From: Acidovorax sp. 1608163
GTDB lineage: Bacteria > Pseudomonadota > Gammaproteobacteria > Burkholderiales > Burkholderiaceae_C
Assembly: GCF_003669015.1 (NCBI RefSeq)
Contig: NZ_CP033069.1
Coordinates: 1,181,001-1,245,000, forward strand
DNA: 64,000 bases
Direction of reading: 5' to 3'
The notes below the pieces were generated by a model. It saw nothing but the letters and a program-made list of their open reading frames with translations. It had not been told where the DNA came from and did not search any database. Below are positions 17,122 through 25,542 of the stretch, piece after piece; the stretch's first letter is position 1; each line of letters starts with the position of its first letter. A program made the position numbers and the translations under genes.

Positions 17122-19293
17122 TCAGAAGCGGTAGGTCGACGTCAGCGTGTAGGTGCGCGCCTGCCCATAGAAGCAATCCCCGCGCGCTTGGCACTGGGTG
17201 ATCTGCACCTTGTCGGTCAGGTTCGCCACGTTGAAGGCCAGGCGCCAGTCGCCTGCGTCGTAGGCGAGCATGGCGTCGGCAATGGTGGCTGCCGGTGCAC
17301 TGATGGCGGTGGTGCCGCTCCATTGCGAACCGGTGTAGCGCACGCCTGCCCCCACCGTCCAGCCGCCACGGCCTTCGGCGGCAAAGCGGTGGCTCAGCCA
17401 GGCCGATGCGGTGTGCTTGGGCACACTGGCCACGGGCAGGCCCTGGTCGCCTGCATTGCTGCGGCTGATCTTGGCGTCGGTGTAGGCATAGGCCAGGGTG
17501 AAGTCCCACTGGCGGGCCAGGCTGGCCTGCACTTCGGTTTCAAAGCCATTGACCTTCACCTCGCCAATCTGCAGGCTGTTGAGCGGGTTGCTGGGGTCGC
17601 TGGTCTTGCGGTTCTTCTCGCGCAGGGTGTACACCGCGGCAAAGGCGCTGATGCCCTGGCCCGGCGGCTGCCACTTCACGCCAGCCTCCCACTGCTCGCC
17701 GCGCTGGGGCTTGTAGGCTGTGCCATACACGTCCACGCCGCCCAGGGGCTGGAAGGATTCGGAGTAGCCCGCGTACGGTGCCCAGCCGCCATCCATCTGG
17801 TAGGTAACGCCCGCGCGCTTGGTCCAGACCTTGTCGTCCACGGCTGCGGCAGGGCGGCCTTCGGTTTCGGTCTGGGCGCTGTCGTGGCGCAGGCCCAGCG
17901 TGGCAGTCCAGCGGCCCCATTTGATCTGGTCTTGCGCGTAAAAGCCCAGCTGCTTTTGCTCCACGTTGGGCTGGCGCACCAGTTGCGATGCCGTGGGGGG
18001 CGTGAAGTTGCCATACACAGGGTTGTAGACATCGATGGACGATGCGAGACCACGCCAGACCGACTGGCCTGTGTGGTTGCGCTGGATATCGATGCCGGTG
18101 AGCAGGTTGTGCTCGGTGCTGCCTGCCTTGAGCTTGCCTTCGAGCTGTGTGTCGATGAGCAGCATGCGGCCGGTGTTGAATTGCCAGACCGCATCGCGCA
18201 CCACGGTGCGGCCATCGCTGTTGAACACAGGGCGAGCGGGGCGGCCTGCAGCGGCGTTGGCCGCGAAGCTGGTGTACAGGGTGCGGTAGTCCACCTCGCT
18301 CACGGTGCGGCGCAGGTTCTGGCGCAGGGTCCAGTCGCTGTTGAACTGGTGGCTGAAGAGGTAGCCCCAGGAGTTGTTGGTGGTGTCGTAGGCGTCCCAG
18401 CCCGGTTCGCTGATGAAGGTGTTGGTGGGGATTTGCCCATACCGGTTGGGCAGTTGCGTACCTTGCCAGGGGAAGAAGCCGATCAGCGAGCCACTCTTGT
18501 CCTTTTGGTGCAAGCCTTGCAGCGTGAGCGAGGTGGCGGCGTTGGGCTTCCAGGTGAGTGAGGGCATCAGCACCACGCGGTTGTCGTCCACATGGTCGAC
18601 CTGGCTGCCGCTGTCGCGGCCCACGGCCACCAGGCGGTAGAGCCACTGGCCTTCCTGGTCGAGTGCACCCGTGAGGTCGGTGGCGATTTGCTTGCGGCTG
18701 TAGTTGCCCAGCTGCACTTGCACTTCGCGCAATGGCTCGGCCTGGGGCCGCTTGCTGCTGAGGTTGAGCACCCCGCCCACGCTGCCCTGGCCGTACAGCA
18801 CCGAGGTGGGGCCGCGCAAAAATTCCACCCGCTCCAGCGTGTAAGGGTCGGGGCGGCTGGTGTTGTAGGTGCCGTAGCTGCGCAGCAGCCCGTCTTGGTA
18901 CTGGCTCACGTCACTGCCCCGTGCCTTGAAGCTGTCCACGCGGCTGTCGAAGTAGTTGGACACGGCACCCGCCGTGTAGGCCGTGGCCTGGCGCAGGGTT
19001 TGCACGCCTTGGGCTTCCATCTGGTCGCGGGTGATCACGCTGATGGCCTGTGGGGTTTCCAGCAAGGGCGTGTCGGTCTTGGTGGCGCTCAAGGCGCGCT
19101 TGGCCACAAAGCCGGTGACGGGACCGGTGGGGTTCTCTTTTCCCCCGTTGGCATTGACCGTAACGGGGGCCAAGGCCTTCTCTGCCGACGGGGCCGTAGC
19201 ATCGCTGGCCGTTTGTGCGTAGGCTGCGCCGCACAGGGCAAGCAGGGCGGCTTGTGCGATGGCCGTGCGGCACAGGGTGGTGCATGGGGTCAT
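17122..19293 (-). CDS. TonB-dependent siderophore receptor 2, paralogue of receptor 1
   Basis: A 723-residue receptor. I start at the ATG 19293, which gives a clean signal peptide ending GAAYAQ (about residue 27); the frame extends to 19716 but only by non-exported sequence overlapping the preceding gene. The plug shares long blocks with receptor 1, such as TGFVAKRALSATKTD, TPLLETPQAISVITRD and SNYFDSR, and both end in CFYGQARTYTLTSTYRF. Differences cluster in barrel loops, where ligand contacts lie, suggesting duplication followed by a change of ligand. No signalling domain is present. It is 131 bp downstream of receptor 3 in the same array. Confidence 0.93.
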   Translation of the reverse strand: MTPCTTLCRTAIAQAALLALCGAAYAQTASDATAPSAEKALAPVTVNANGGKENPTGPVTGFVAKRALSATKTDTPLLETPQAISVITRDQMEAQGVQTLRQATAYTAGAVSNYFDSRVDSFKARGSDVSQYQDGLLRSYGTYNTSRPDPYTLERVEFLRGPTSVLYGQGSVGGVLNLSSKRPQAEPLREVQVQLGNYSRKQIATDLTGALDQEGQWLYRLVAVGRDSGSQVDHVDDNRVVLMPSLTWKPNAATSLTLQGLHQKDKSGSLIGFFPWQGTQLPNRYGQIPTNTFISEPGWDAYDTTNNSWGYLFSHQFNSDWTLRQNLRRTVSEVDYRTLYTSFAANAAAGRPARPVFNSDGRTVVRDAVWQFNTGRMLLIDTQLEGKLKAGSTEHNLLTGIDIQRNHTGQSVWRGLASSIDVYNPVYGNFTPPTASQLVRQPNVEQKQLGFYAQDQIKWGRWTATLGLRHDSAQTETEGRPAAAVDDKVWTKRAGVTYQMDGGWAPYAGYSESFQPLGGVDVYGTAYKPQRGEQWEAGVKWQPPGQGISAFAAVYTLREKNRKTSDPSNPLNSLQIGEVKVNGFETEVQASLARQWDFTLAYAYTDAKISRSNAGDQGLPVASVPKHTASAWLSHRFAAEGRGGWTVGAGVRYTGSQWSGTTAISAPAATIADAMLAYDAGDWRLAFNVANLTDKVQITQCQARGDCFYGQARTYTLTSTYRF

Positions 19294-19382
19294 GGTGTGG
19301 TCTTTCCAAAAATAAAAACACGAAAGGGCGCGCGTTGTGCGCGTGGCATGTGCGCCGGGCTGCGCTGGCCTTGCAGGGCGCC

Positions 19383-19410
19383 CGCAGTGCGCGGTGGGGT
19401 AGGCACTGCG
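19383..19410 (-). other. Hairpin 3' of TonB receptor 3
   Basis: An 8-bp perfect inverted repeat (CGCAGTGC / GCACTGCG) with a 12-nt loop lies 14 nt beyond the receptor 3 stop. No T-tract follows. Confidence 0.5.
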
Positions 19411-19424
19411 AGCACGGTGCAGCG

Positions 19425-21560
19425 TCAGAACGTGTAGTCCAGCGACACCTGCAGGCTGCGCGGCTGGCCGGGTACCACGGCGCCAAACCCTGCGGCCGTG
19501 GTGGTGCCGTCTATGTAGTAGCGCCGGTTGCCTGCGTTTTTCAGGTTGGCTTGCAGCCGCACGCCGCCTGCGAACTGGTAGCCCATCGCCAGGTCCACCA
19601 CGGTGTAGCCGGGCAGGCGCCATTTGTTGTCGTTGGCGGTGAATTTGTCGCCCTGGTGCACCAGGCCACCACCGACCCATAGGCCTGGCAGTTGCGGCAC
19701 GCGGTACTGCGTCCACAGCGATGCGGTGCGGCGCGTGGCCTGCTGGATGCGGTTGCCTACGTTGGCGCCGGCCGTGGTGTCGGTCAGCACCTTGGGGTCC
19801 AGGAAGCTGGTCTGGGCGGTGACCGTCCAGCCGGGGCTGATGCGGCCTTGCAGCTCCAGCTCTACGCCTTTGATGCGCTGGCGTGCCGTGAGCACGGAGT
19901 AGCCCGTGTGTTCCGGATCGGCGGCGGGGGCGTTGGTGAACTCCAGGTCAAATGCCGAGACCGTGGTCATCAGGCGCTGCCCCAGCCACTCTTGCTTCCA
20001 GCCCACTTCGAACTGTTTGCCTTCGGACGGCGGCGCGGCGCGGTCGCCCCACAGCAGCGTGCCCGAGTTGGCCTGGAAGGAGCGTGCATGGCTGGCGTAC
20101 AGCATGCTGCCGGGTTGCACTTGCCAGCTCAGCGCGGCGCTGGGCTGGGTCTTGCTCACGTCGGTGATGGGGGTGGTGTATACGTCCTTGAACTGGTCAT
20201 GCCGCAGGCCCAGCAGCAAGCCGAAGTCGCCCCACACCATGCGGTCTTGCACGAAAACACCGGTGTTGCGGGCGTCGGAGGAGAGCTTGCCCACGCCGGT
20301 GGAGGCCACGGGCGGCACCAGACCTGCGATGGGGTTGTACAGGTCGATGCTGCCCAGATTGCCCGAGGTGCGCGCGCCGTAAAAGCCAGAGATGGTGCGC
20401 CAGTCCACACCCGCCAGCAGCGTGTGCTTCACGGCGCCGGTTTGCAGCTGAGCGCGCAGCTCGGCCAGCGCAGTGTCCGACGTGTATTTTTGTCCCGGCG
20501 CCATCCAGTAGGTGCGCGCCACCCGGCCGTTGGTCACCGGGCCCATGGGCGAGACGATGTTCACGTTGCGAAAGGTTTCGTTGCGCGACAAGTGCACACG
20601 CGCTTCCACCTGGTCTGAAAAACGGTGCTGCAGCTCGGTGGAGTAAAAGCGCAGATGGCCGTCGGTCTTCAACCATGGCTCGCCGTAGAACGCGCCCACC
20701 GGTAGCGCATCGGCGCTGCGTGGGTTCTTGGGGTCGGGCACGGCCAGCCCCGAGGTGGAGATGCCGTCGGCGCTTTGGGTCTCCGCCTGCGCGCGCCAGA
20801 CAGTGTCGGGCGTGATCTGCCACTCCAGGCTGCCCGCCACGCCCTGTTTGTGCGGGGTATTGCCATCCACAAAACTGCCGCCCCGGCTGGCGCCGCCATC
20901 CAGCCGGTAGCGCAGCGTGCCATCGGCGTTGAGCGGGTCTGTGAGGTCGAACTCGGCGCTGCGCCAGCCATCGCTGCCTGCACCGATCTTCACGGTGCGC
21001 AGTGGGTCGGCCTGGGGGCGCTTGCTCACGTAGTTGACGAGGCCGCCCGGTGCGACCTGGCCGAACTCCAGCGCGGCAGGCCCCTTGATGACCTCGACAC
21101 GTTCGATATTGAACAGCGGCGGGTCCAGCAGGTGGACGAACTTGGCGCCGTCGCGCAGGAAGTTGTAGGTGTTGTTGGCCCACAGCCCCCGGATGGCGAA
21201 CTGCGAGTACGAGCCGTAGTACTCGCTGCGCGCAGAAACGCCCGAAGCGTTGCGCAGCACGTCGCGCTCGGTGGTCGCCATCTGCTGCTCCAGCAGCGCG
21301 TTGTCGATCACGCTGACCGAGCGCGGCGTCTCCAGCACCGACAGGCCCAGGCGCGAGCTGCTTTGCGCGCGCCGCGCAGGCGTGGCCGCTGCGCCCGCCG
21401 TGGAGTCGACCACGTCCACTTGGCGCAAAGAGGGCGCTGCCGTGGGGGCTTCTGCAGTGTGGGCAGCGGGCGTTGTGCTGGTCTGTGCCCAGGCTGTGCC
21501 GCACATGGCGAGCATCACGGCGTGGGCTACGGCCGTGCGCAAGAAATGGGGGTGAATCAT
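19425..21560 (-). CDS. TonB-dependent siderophore receptor 3
   Basis: A 711-residue outer-membrane receptor. The ATG at 21560 gives a signal peptide ending GTAWAQ (about residue 26); a longer frame to 21644 adds no plausible leader. The plug carries SRLGLSVLETPRSVSVID, an IRGLWANNTYNFLRDGAKF segment and FNIERVEVIKGPAALEFGQ. The barrel ends in VSLDYTF. It is only distantly related to receptors 1 and 2 and lacks their C-terminal Cys pair, so it probably has a different ligand. It lies 138 bp after the DUF4198 gene in the same direction. Confidence 0.92.
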   Translation of the reverse strand: MIHPHFLRTAVAHAVMLAMCGTAWAQTSTTPAAHTAEAPTAAPSLRQVDVVDSTAGAAATPARRAQSSSRLGLSVLETPRSVSVIDNALLEQQMATTERDVLRNASGVSARSEYYGSYSQFAIRGLWANNTYNFLRDGAKFVHLLDPPLFNIERVEVIKGPAALEFGQVAPGGLVNYVSKRPQADPLRTVKIGAGSDGWRSAEFDLTDPLNADGTLRYRLDGGASRGGSFVDGNTPHKQGVAGSLEWQITPDTVWRAQAETQSADGISTSGLAVPDPKNPRSADALPVGAFYGEPWLKTDGHLRFYSTELQHRFSDQVEARVHLSRNETFRNVNIVSPMGPVTNGRVARTYWMAPGQKYTSDTALAELRAQLQTGAVKHTLLAGVDWRTISGFYGARTSGNLGSIDLYNPIAGLVPPVASTGVGKLSSDARNTGVFVQDRMVWGDFGLLLGLRHDQFKDVYTTPITDVSKTQPSAALSWQVQPGSMLYASHARSFQANSGTLLWGDRAAPPSEGKQFEVGWKQEWLGQRLMTTVSAFDLEFTNAPAADPEHTGYSVLTARQRIKGVELELQGRISPGWTVTAQTSFLDPKVLTDTTAGANVGNRIQQATRRTASLWTQYRVPQLPGLWVGGGLVHQGDKFTANDNKWRLPGYTVVDLAMGYQFAGGVRLQANLKNAGNRRYYIDGTTTAAGFGAVVPGQPRSLQVSLDYTF

Positions 21561-21641
21561 GGTGCTGTGCGATGGGGCGCAATGGGTTGCAATGGGCCAA
21601 ACGTGAGGCCAAAAATGGGGCAACTCCGCGCCACCGGTGCT

Positions 21642-21668
21642 CACCGGCCACCATGGGGGTGGCCGGTG
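21642..21668 (-). other. Hairpin 3' of the DUF4198 gene
   Basis: An 11-bp perfect inverted repeat (CACCGGCCACC at 21642-21652, GGTGGCCGGTG at 21658-21668) with a 5-nt loop lies 30 nt beyond the DUF4198 stop. No T-tract follows. Confidence 0.6.
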
Positions 21669-21698
21669 GCGTCAGAGCCAGCCAGCGCGGTGTACGGC

Positions 21699-22436
21699 TC
21701 AGTGCGCGTGGGCCGCAGGCATCGCTGGCGATGCCATGCCTTCGGCTTGCACAAAGCTCAGCGTGATGAGGTGGCTCACTTCGCCGTACTTCTGGCCCTG
21801 GGCCTCGCCAGGGGTTTTGTCGCTGTGCTTGACCTCGGCCACGTACTGGCCCTTCCAGGGCAGGGCGAAGGTGACGGTGCCGTCGTCGCCGCTGGTGGCT
21901 TCGCGCGCCCAGCCTGATGGGGACACCAGCTCGACTTTGGCCTTGGGCAGCGGGGCGCCGTTGAACACCACCTTGAGCTGACCGGGCTTGCCGGTGGGCA
22001 CCAGGTCCAGCGCGGCGGTGGGGGCCACGGGCTGGGCCAGGCTGGCCACCCAGCGGGCAGTGGGTTTCCACAGCAGTGCGGGCAGGTTGGCCTTGGTGCG
22101 GTCGATCACGGGGTAGGCGGCGTCGGCAAACAGTGTCTCGGCATTCGCAGCGGCGGTGTAGGTGAAGGCTTCTTTGGTGAGCTGGCCTTCCACGCGCTGC
22201 TTGGCGCCTGCGACTGATTGCTCCAGCACCGGCACGCCCTTGAACTTGTCGAGCAGGCCGGGCGAGGTTTCGCGCAGGTTGTCGTTGTATTCGCCAAAGT
22301 GCAGCTTGGCTTGGCCGCCAGAGTTCTCCAGCCACACTTGGTGGGCTTGTGCGGCCAGGCCGGTGGTGGCCAGCAGGGCGGCGGCCAGCAGGTTACGGGC
22401 CAGGCCTGGGGTGCGGGTGTTCAAAGGTTGGTTCAT
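21699..22436 (-). CDS. DUF4198 (COG5266-like) periplasmic protein
   Basis: A 245-residue exported protein with a signal peptide ending GLAAQA (about residue 31), directly followed by HQVWLENSGGQ, the family's N-terminal His-containing start. A Gly/Ala-rich Ig-like domain (PGQLKVVFNGAPLPKAKVELVSPSGW, shown as separate blocks in the protein) precedes a segment with KHSDKTPGEAQGQKYGEVSHL. The tail AMPAAHAH adds two His. The family is linked to Co/Ni transport in COG annotation, but its biochemistry is poorly defined. Its position 276 bp downstream of receptor 4 and upstream of receptor 3 suggests it helps handle a metal or metal chelate in the periplasm. Confidence 0.85.
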   Translation of the reverse strand: MNQPLNTRTPGLARNLLAAALLATTGLAAQAHQVWLENSGGQAKLHFGEYNDNLRETSPGLLDKFKGVPVLEQSVAGAKQRVEGQLTKEAFTYTAAANAETLFADAAYPVIDRTKANLPALLWKPTARWVASLAQPVAPTAALDLVPTGKPGQLKVVFNGAPLPKAKVELVSPSGWAREATSGDDGTVTFALPWKGQYVAEVKHSDKTPGEAQGQKYGEVSHLITLSFVQAEGMASPAMPAAHAH

Positions 22437-22531
22437 GTCAGTCAGCTCCTTGCGGTGGGTTCAACGAAACGGGTTTGAGAAATCACAGGGCGAGCACATC
22501 CCGCCCCACGTGGGTGGGGTCGAAAATGCTC

Positions 22532-22590
22532 ATGTTTTGATAGCTGCCTGCGCTTGTTAGATAAGCGTTGGTGGCTGTTTTTGCTTAAAA
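22532..22590 (+). repeat. Dispersed palindromic intergenic repeat, copy 2
   Basis: TTTTGATAGCTGCCTGCGCT, TGTTAGATAAGCGTTGGTGG and CTGTTTTTGCTTAAAA follow the family pattern in plus orientation. It lies between the receptor 4 stop and the DUF4198 start, opposite to their direction of transcription. Confidence 0.82.
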
Positions 22591-22599
22591 CCTTTGGGT

Positions 22600-22625
22600 G
22601 CAGCCCCCTGTTTTGCAGGGGCTGC
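22600..22625. other. Hairpin between repeat copy 2 and receptor 4
   Basis: GCAGCCCC (22600-22607) and GGGGCTGC (22618-22625) form an 8-bp perfect stem around a loop containing TTTT. It is a second hairpin in the receptor 4/DUF4198 gap. Confidence 0.45.
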
Positions 22626-22664
22626 GGGCCTGTACGGCTTCACGGCGTCAGGCGATGGGTGTGC

Positions 22665-22694
22665 TGGGCGCGGGCTGCGCAGAGCCTGCGCCCA
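22665..22694 (-). other. Hairpin 3' of TonB receptor 4
   Basis: TGGGCGC/GCGCCCA outer arms and GGCT/AGCC inner arms, separated by one G-T mismatch, form a 30-nt hairpin 17 nt beyond the receptor 4 stop. No T-tract follows. Confidence 0.5.
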
Positions 22695-22711
22695 GGTAGG
22701 CCCTGGAGGGC

Positions 22712-24907
22712 TTAGAAGTCCACGCTGGCGCTCAGGCTCACGGTGCGCGGTGCGCTCACCGTCAGGTAGCCTGAGCCGGGGTAGCCACCGACCGAGGCCC
22801 AGTAGTTCTTGTCGGCCACGTTGTCGATGCGCAGGCGCAGGGTGACGAGCTTGCCCTGCATTTCGGTGAGGTAGCGCACGCCCAGGTCCAGGCGGTTCCA
22901 GCCGCCTACCTTCAGCGTGTTGGTAGCGTTGGCGTAGCTCGATCCGGTGTGCACCAGGCGGCCGTCCACGGCCAGGCCGCGCACGCCGGGCACATCCCAT
23001 TCGGCGCCAATGTTGGCCTGCACCTCAGGCACGCCAATCACGCGCTTGCCGTCGGTGGTGGCAGAGCCGGTGGTCTGCTGCTTGGCGTCCAGCCAGGTCA
23101 GGCCGCCCAGCAGGCGCAGGCCCTTGGTGGCTTCTCCCTGCACTGCCAGCTCCAGGCCCTGGTGGCGGTCTTTGCCGTTGGTGCCAAAGAGGTTGTTGGC
23201 GTCCAGGTAAGCACGGGGCTTGTCGGTGCTGAAGAAGGCCAGGCTGCCGCCCACGCGGCCCGCGTCGTACTTCACGCCCACTTCCTTTTGCTTGGCCACG
23301 TAGGGCTTGAGCATCTCGCCCCGGTTGGTGGCGGTGCTGGGGGCGGTTTGGCCCTGGCTCAGGCCTTCCACGTAGTTGGCGTACAGCGACACGCTCTTGT
23401 CCAGCTTGTAGACAGCGGCCAGCAGGGGGCTGGTGCGGCTTTGCTCGTAGCGGTCGGTGAGGGCGCTGTTGGCATACAGGTAGTTGGCAATGTTGATCTT
23501 CTGGTGGCGCAGGCCAGCGGTGAGCAGCAGGCGCTTGTCCAGCAGCGTGAGGGTGTCACCCACGGCAAAGCTGGTCAGGCGCGTGGTGCCGGTGCGCAGC
23601 GGGTTGGCCAAGCTGCCGCCGTACAGCGTGCCCGCGCTGAAGGCAGGCAGGTTGGTGGACACGGGGCCATACAGGTTGGTGGCCTGGGTGTTGCCCCAGT
23701 CCATGGCGTAGGCGTTCTTCTTTTCAAAGTCGTACACCGATGCGGTGGCGACCCATTCGTGCCCCACGCTGCCCGTTTGCAGCTTGCCGCGCACGCCCAG
23801 CTCGCCGGTGTTCACGCTGTCCTCGCGGGTGTTGTCGAAGCGGTAGGTGGTGGCCGCACCCGTGCTGCCGTTGTTCACGGTGAGGTTGGCCAGCGAGTTG
23901 GCCTCTTCGCTGCGGCGCGCACCGGCAGCGGCCCAGGCGGTCACGTCGGGGGTGATGTCCCATTCGCCACGGAAGGTGCCGAACGTGTCACGCTCGTTCG
24001 AGTAGCTCCAGGGCTGGGCGTAGTTGGTTTGGTTGTCGGGCACCTTGGGCACGCTGGTGACGCCAGCCCCCAGCGTCACGTTGGTGCGGGTGCGCTTGAG
24101 CTTGTGGTCTTGCCAGCCAATGTCGCCCGACAGACGCACATCGCGGCTGCGCCAATCCAGGCCCACAGCCAGCAGGCCTAGCTTGGCGTCTTCGTCGTTG
24201 ATGGCGGTGCCGCCGTTGTGGGTGGCCGCGTTCAGGCGCACACCGGTGTTGCCGTCCGGCCCAAAGCGGCGGGCAATGTCGGCCGCCAGCTGCGTGCTGC
24301 CGCCACTGCCCACGCCAAAGCTCACGCGGTTCAGGGGTTCGTTGGGCGCGCGCTTGGGCAGCAGGTTGATGCTGCCGCCAATGCCGCCGCCTGCGGGGCT
24401 GGCACCGTTCAAGAAGGCCGATGCGCCGCGTAACACCTCCACGCGCTCAAACAGCTCGGTGGCGATGTACTGGCGTGGCAGCAGGCTGTACAGGCCGTTG
24501 TAGGCGGTGTCGTCCGAATCGAGCAGGAAGCCGCGAATGAAGTACGACTCCTGGAAGTTGCCAAAACCGCGCGCCACGCGCACGGTGGGGTCGTTTTGCA
24601 GCACATCGCCCACGCTGCGGGCGTGACGGTCCAGGATCAATTCGTTGGTGTAGCTGATGGCCGAGAACGGCGTGTCCATCGCATCGCGCGTGCCCAGGAT
24701 GCCCGCACGCGCGCCGCGCGCCACTTGGCCGCCGGGGTAGGCGGGCGACAGGCCCTGGGCCGATGCGTCGGCACTGGCGTTGACGGTGACGGTGGACAGG
24801 GCTTTGTCTGCCGTGTCTTGTGCGTGGGCGGCAGACACCGTCAGCAGGCAGGCCAGGGCGGCAGCCAAGGCGGTGGGTTGGAGGGCGGGGCGACGTTGGC
24901 TGTGCAT
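22712..24907 (-). CDS. TonB-dependent siderophore receptor 4
   Basis: A 731-residue outer-membrane receptor if read from the ATG 24907, which gives a standard signal peptide ending SAAHAQ (about residue 30). ATGs at 24940 and 24994 are in frame but make an over-long leader, and none has a strong ribosome site. The plug contains DTPFSAISYTNELILDRHA, SVGDVLQNDPTVRV and ERVEVLRGASAFLNG; the barrel ends SLSASVDF. This is the first gene of the minus-strand array, with a Fur-like site about 310 bp upstream. The adjacent DUF4198 protein suggests a metal chelate ligand, though this is inference. Confidence 0.92.
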   Translation of the reverse strand: MHSQRRPALQPTALAAALACLLTVSAAHAQDTADKALSTVTVNASADASAQGLSPAYPGGQVARGARAGILGTRDAMDTPFSAISYTNELILDRHARSVGDVLQNDPTVRVARGFGNFQESYFIRGFLLDSDDTAYNGLYSLLPRQYIATELFERVEVLRGASAFLNGASPAGGGIGGSINLLPKRAPNEPLNRVSFGVGSGGSTQLAADIARRFGPDGNTGVRLNAATHNGGTAINDEDAKLGLLAVGLDWRSRDVRLSGDIGWQDHKLKRTRTNVTLGAGVTSVPKVPDNQTNYAQPWSYSNERDTFGTFRGEWDITPDVTAWAAAGARRSEEANSLANLTVNNGSTGAATTYRFDNTREDSVNTGELGVRGKLQTGSVGHEWVATASVYDFEKKNAYAMDWGNTQATNLYGPVSTNLPAFSAGTLYGGSLANPLRTGTTRLTSFAVGDTLTLLDKRLLLTAGLRHQKINIANYLYANSALTDRYEQSRTSPLLAAVYKLDKSVSLYANYVEGLSQGQTAPSTATNRGEMLKPYVAKQKEVGVKYDAGRVGGSLAFFSTDKPRAYLDANNLFGTNGKDRHQGLELAVQGEATKGLRLLGGLTWLDAKQQTTGSATTDGKRVIGVPEVQANIGAEWDVPGVRGLAVDGRLVHTGSSYANATNTLKVGGWNRLDLGVRYLTEMQGKLVTLRLRIDNVADKNYWASVGGYPGSGYLTVSAPRTVSLSASVDF

Positions 24908-25542
24908 GAAAGAGTGACCCAAAGGCGTGAAGAAATGCATGGCGATGGACCCAGAGCGAAGGCGCGGCGGCAGCGTTTGGTGCGCAGGGCGCACGCTGTG
25001 GCAGCGGTGTCGTCAGAGGGGGCGATAGCCCTGGCCCCGGGGCAGCTGGGTGTGGGCCGGAGGAGGGCGCGCAGGCCATGGAAAAGAAAAGCGCAGGGCC
25101 AGCCCATCTCCAACCCTGTCCAGCCCGCGAAAGGGGTGAAGGGCGATTGCTGGCTGGTGCGCGGGGCGGCGTGTCGCCTGAGTGCCCGCTGCGGTGGCTC
25201 GCAGTGAGGCTACATTCTAAATGAGAATGGTTCTTTTTATCGATTTTGTGTGTGATTGCAACAGTGCGGTCGGCGGGTCGCAGCGGTCAGCGATGGCGCA
25301 GCGTTGAGAAAGAAGACCGCCGTGGGCGCGAAAAATCGGAATCTTCAAGGGTGAAGGGGGATGCAAGAAAACGCCCCATTGCAAAGGCATTTCAGTCCCT
25401 GCCATCACCTTGAGCCACCATGCCTGGGATGTGCGCTACGGCCCGCGCAGACAAGCGCCAGCCTTCGTGCGATCGGGTCGACTGAGCCGGTGCAGCGGCG
25501 CATCGCACTGAAGCAGAAAGCCGCTTGCGCAGCCACGGTAGT
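24908..25542. other. Long intergenic region with Fur-like site
   Basis: This 635-bp gap has no supported gene; short ORFs here lack ribosome sites and family character. A locally AT-rich stretch near 25.21-25.26 kb carries the Fur-like sequence. From there to the receptor 4 start is a leader of about 300 bp, long enough for a regulatory RNA element, but I see no recognisable riboswitch fold. Confidence 0.5.
25216..25238 (-). promoter_or_regulatory. Fur-like box ahead of the TonB receptor array
   Basis: On the plus strand this AT-rich site reads CTAAATGAGAATGGTTCTTT, containing AGAA-TGG-TTCT dyad symmetry and the ATGAGAAT half typical of Fur boxes. It is the only such site upstream of receptor 4, though 310 bp away. 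The match is moderate. Confidence 0.5.

Noticed and set aside
15805..18561. A 918-codon open frame on the plus strand across receptors 1 and 2
   Set aside because: It is the reverse-phase shadow of two real receptor genes in high-GC DNA; it has no ribosome site, domain or signal, and crosses a clear intergenic hairpin.
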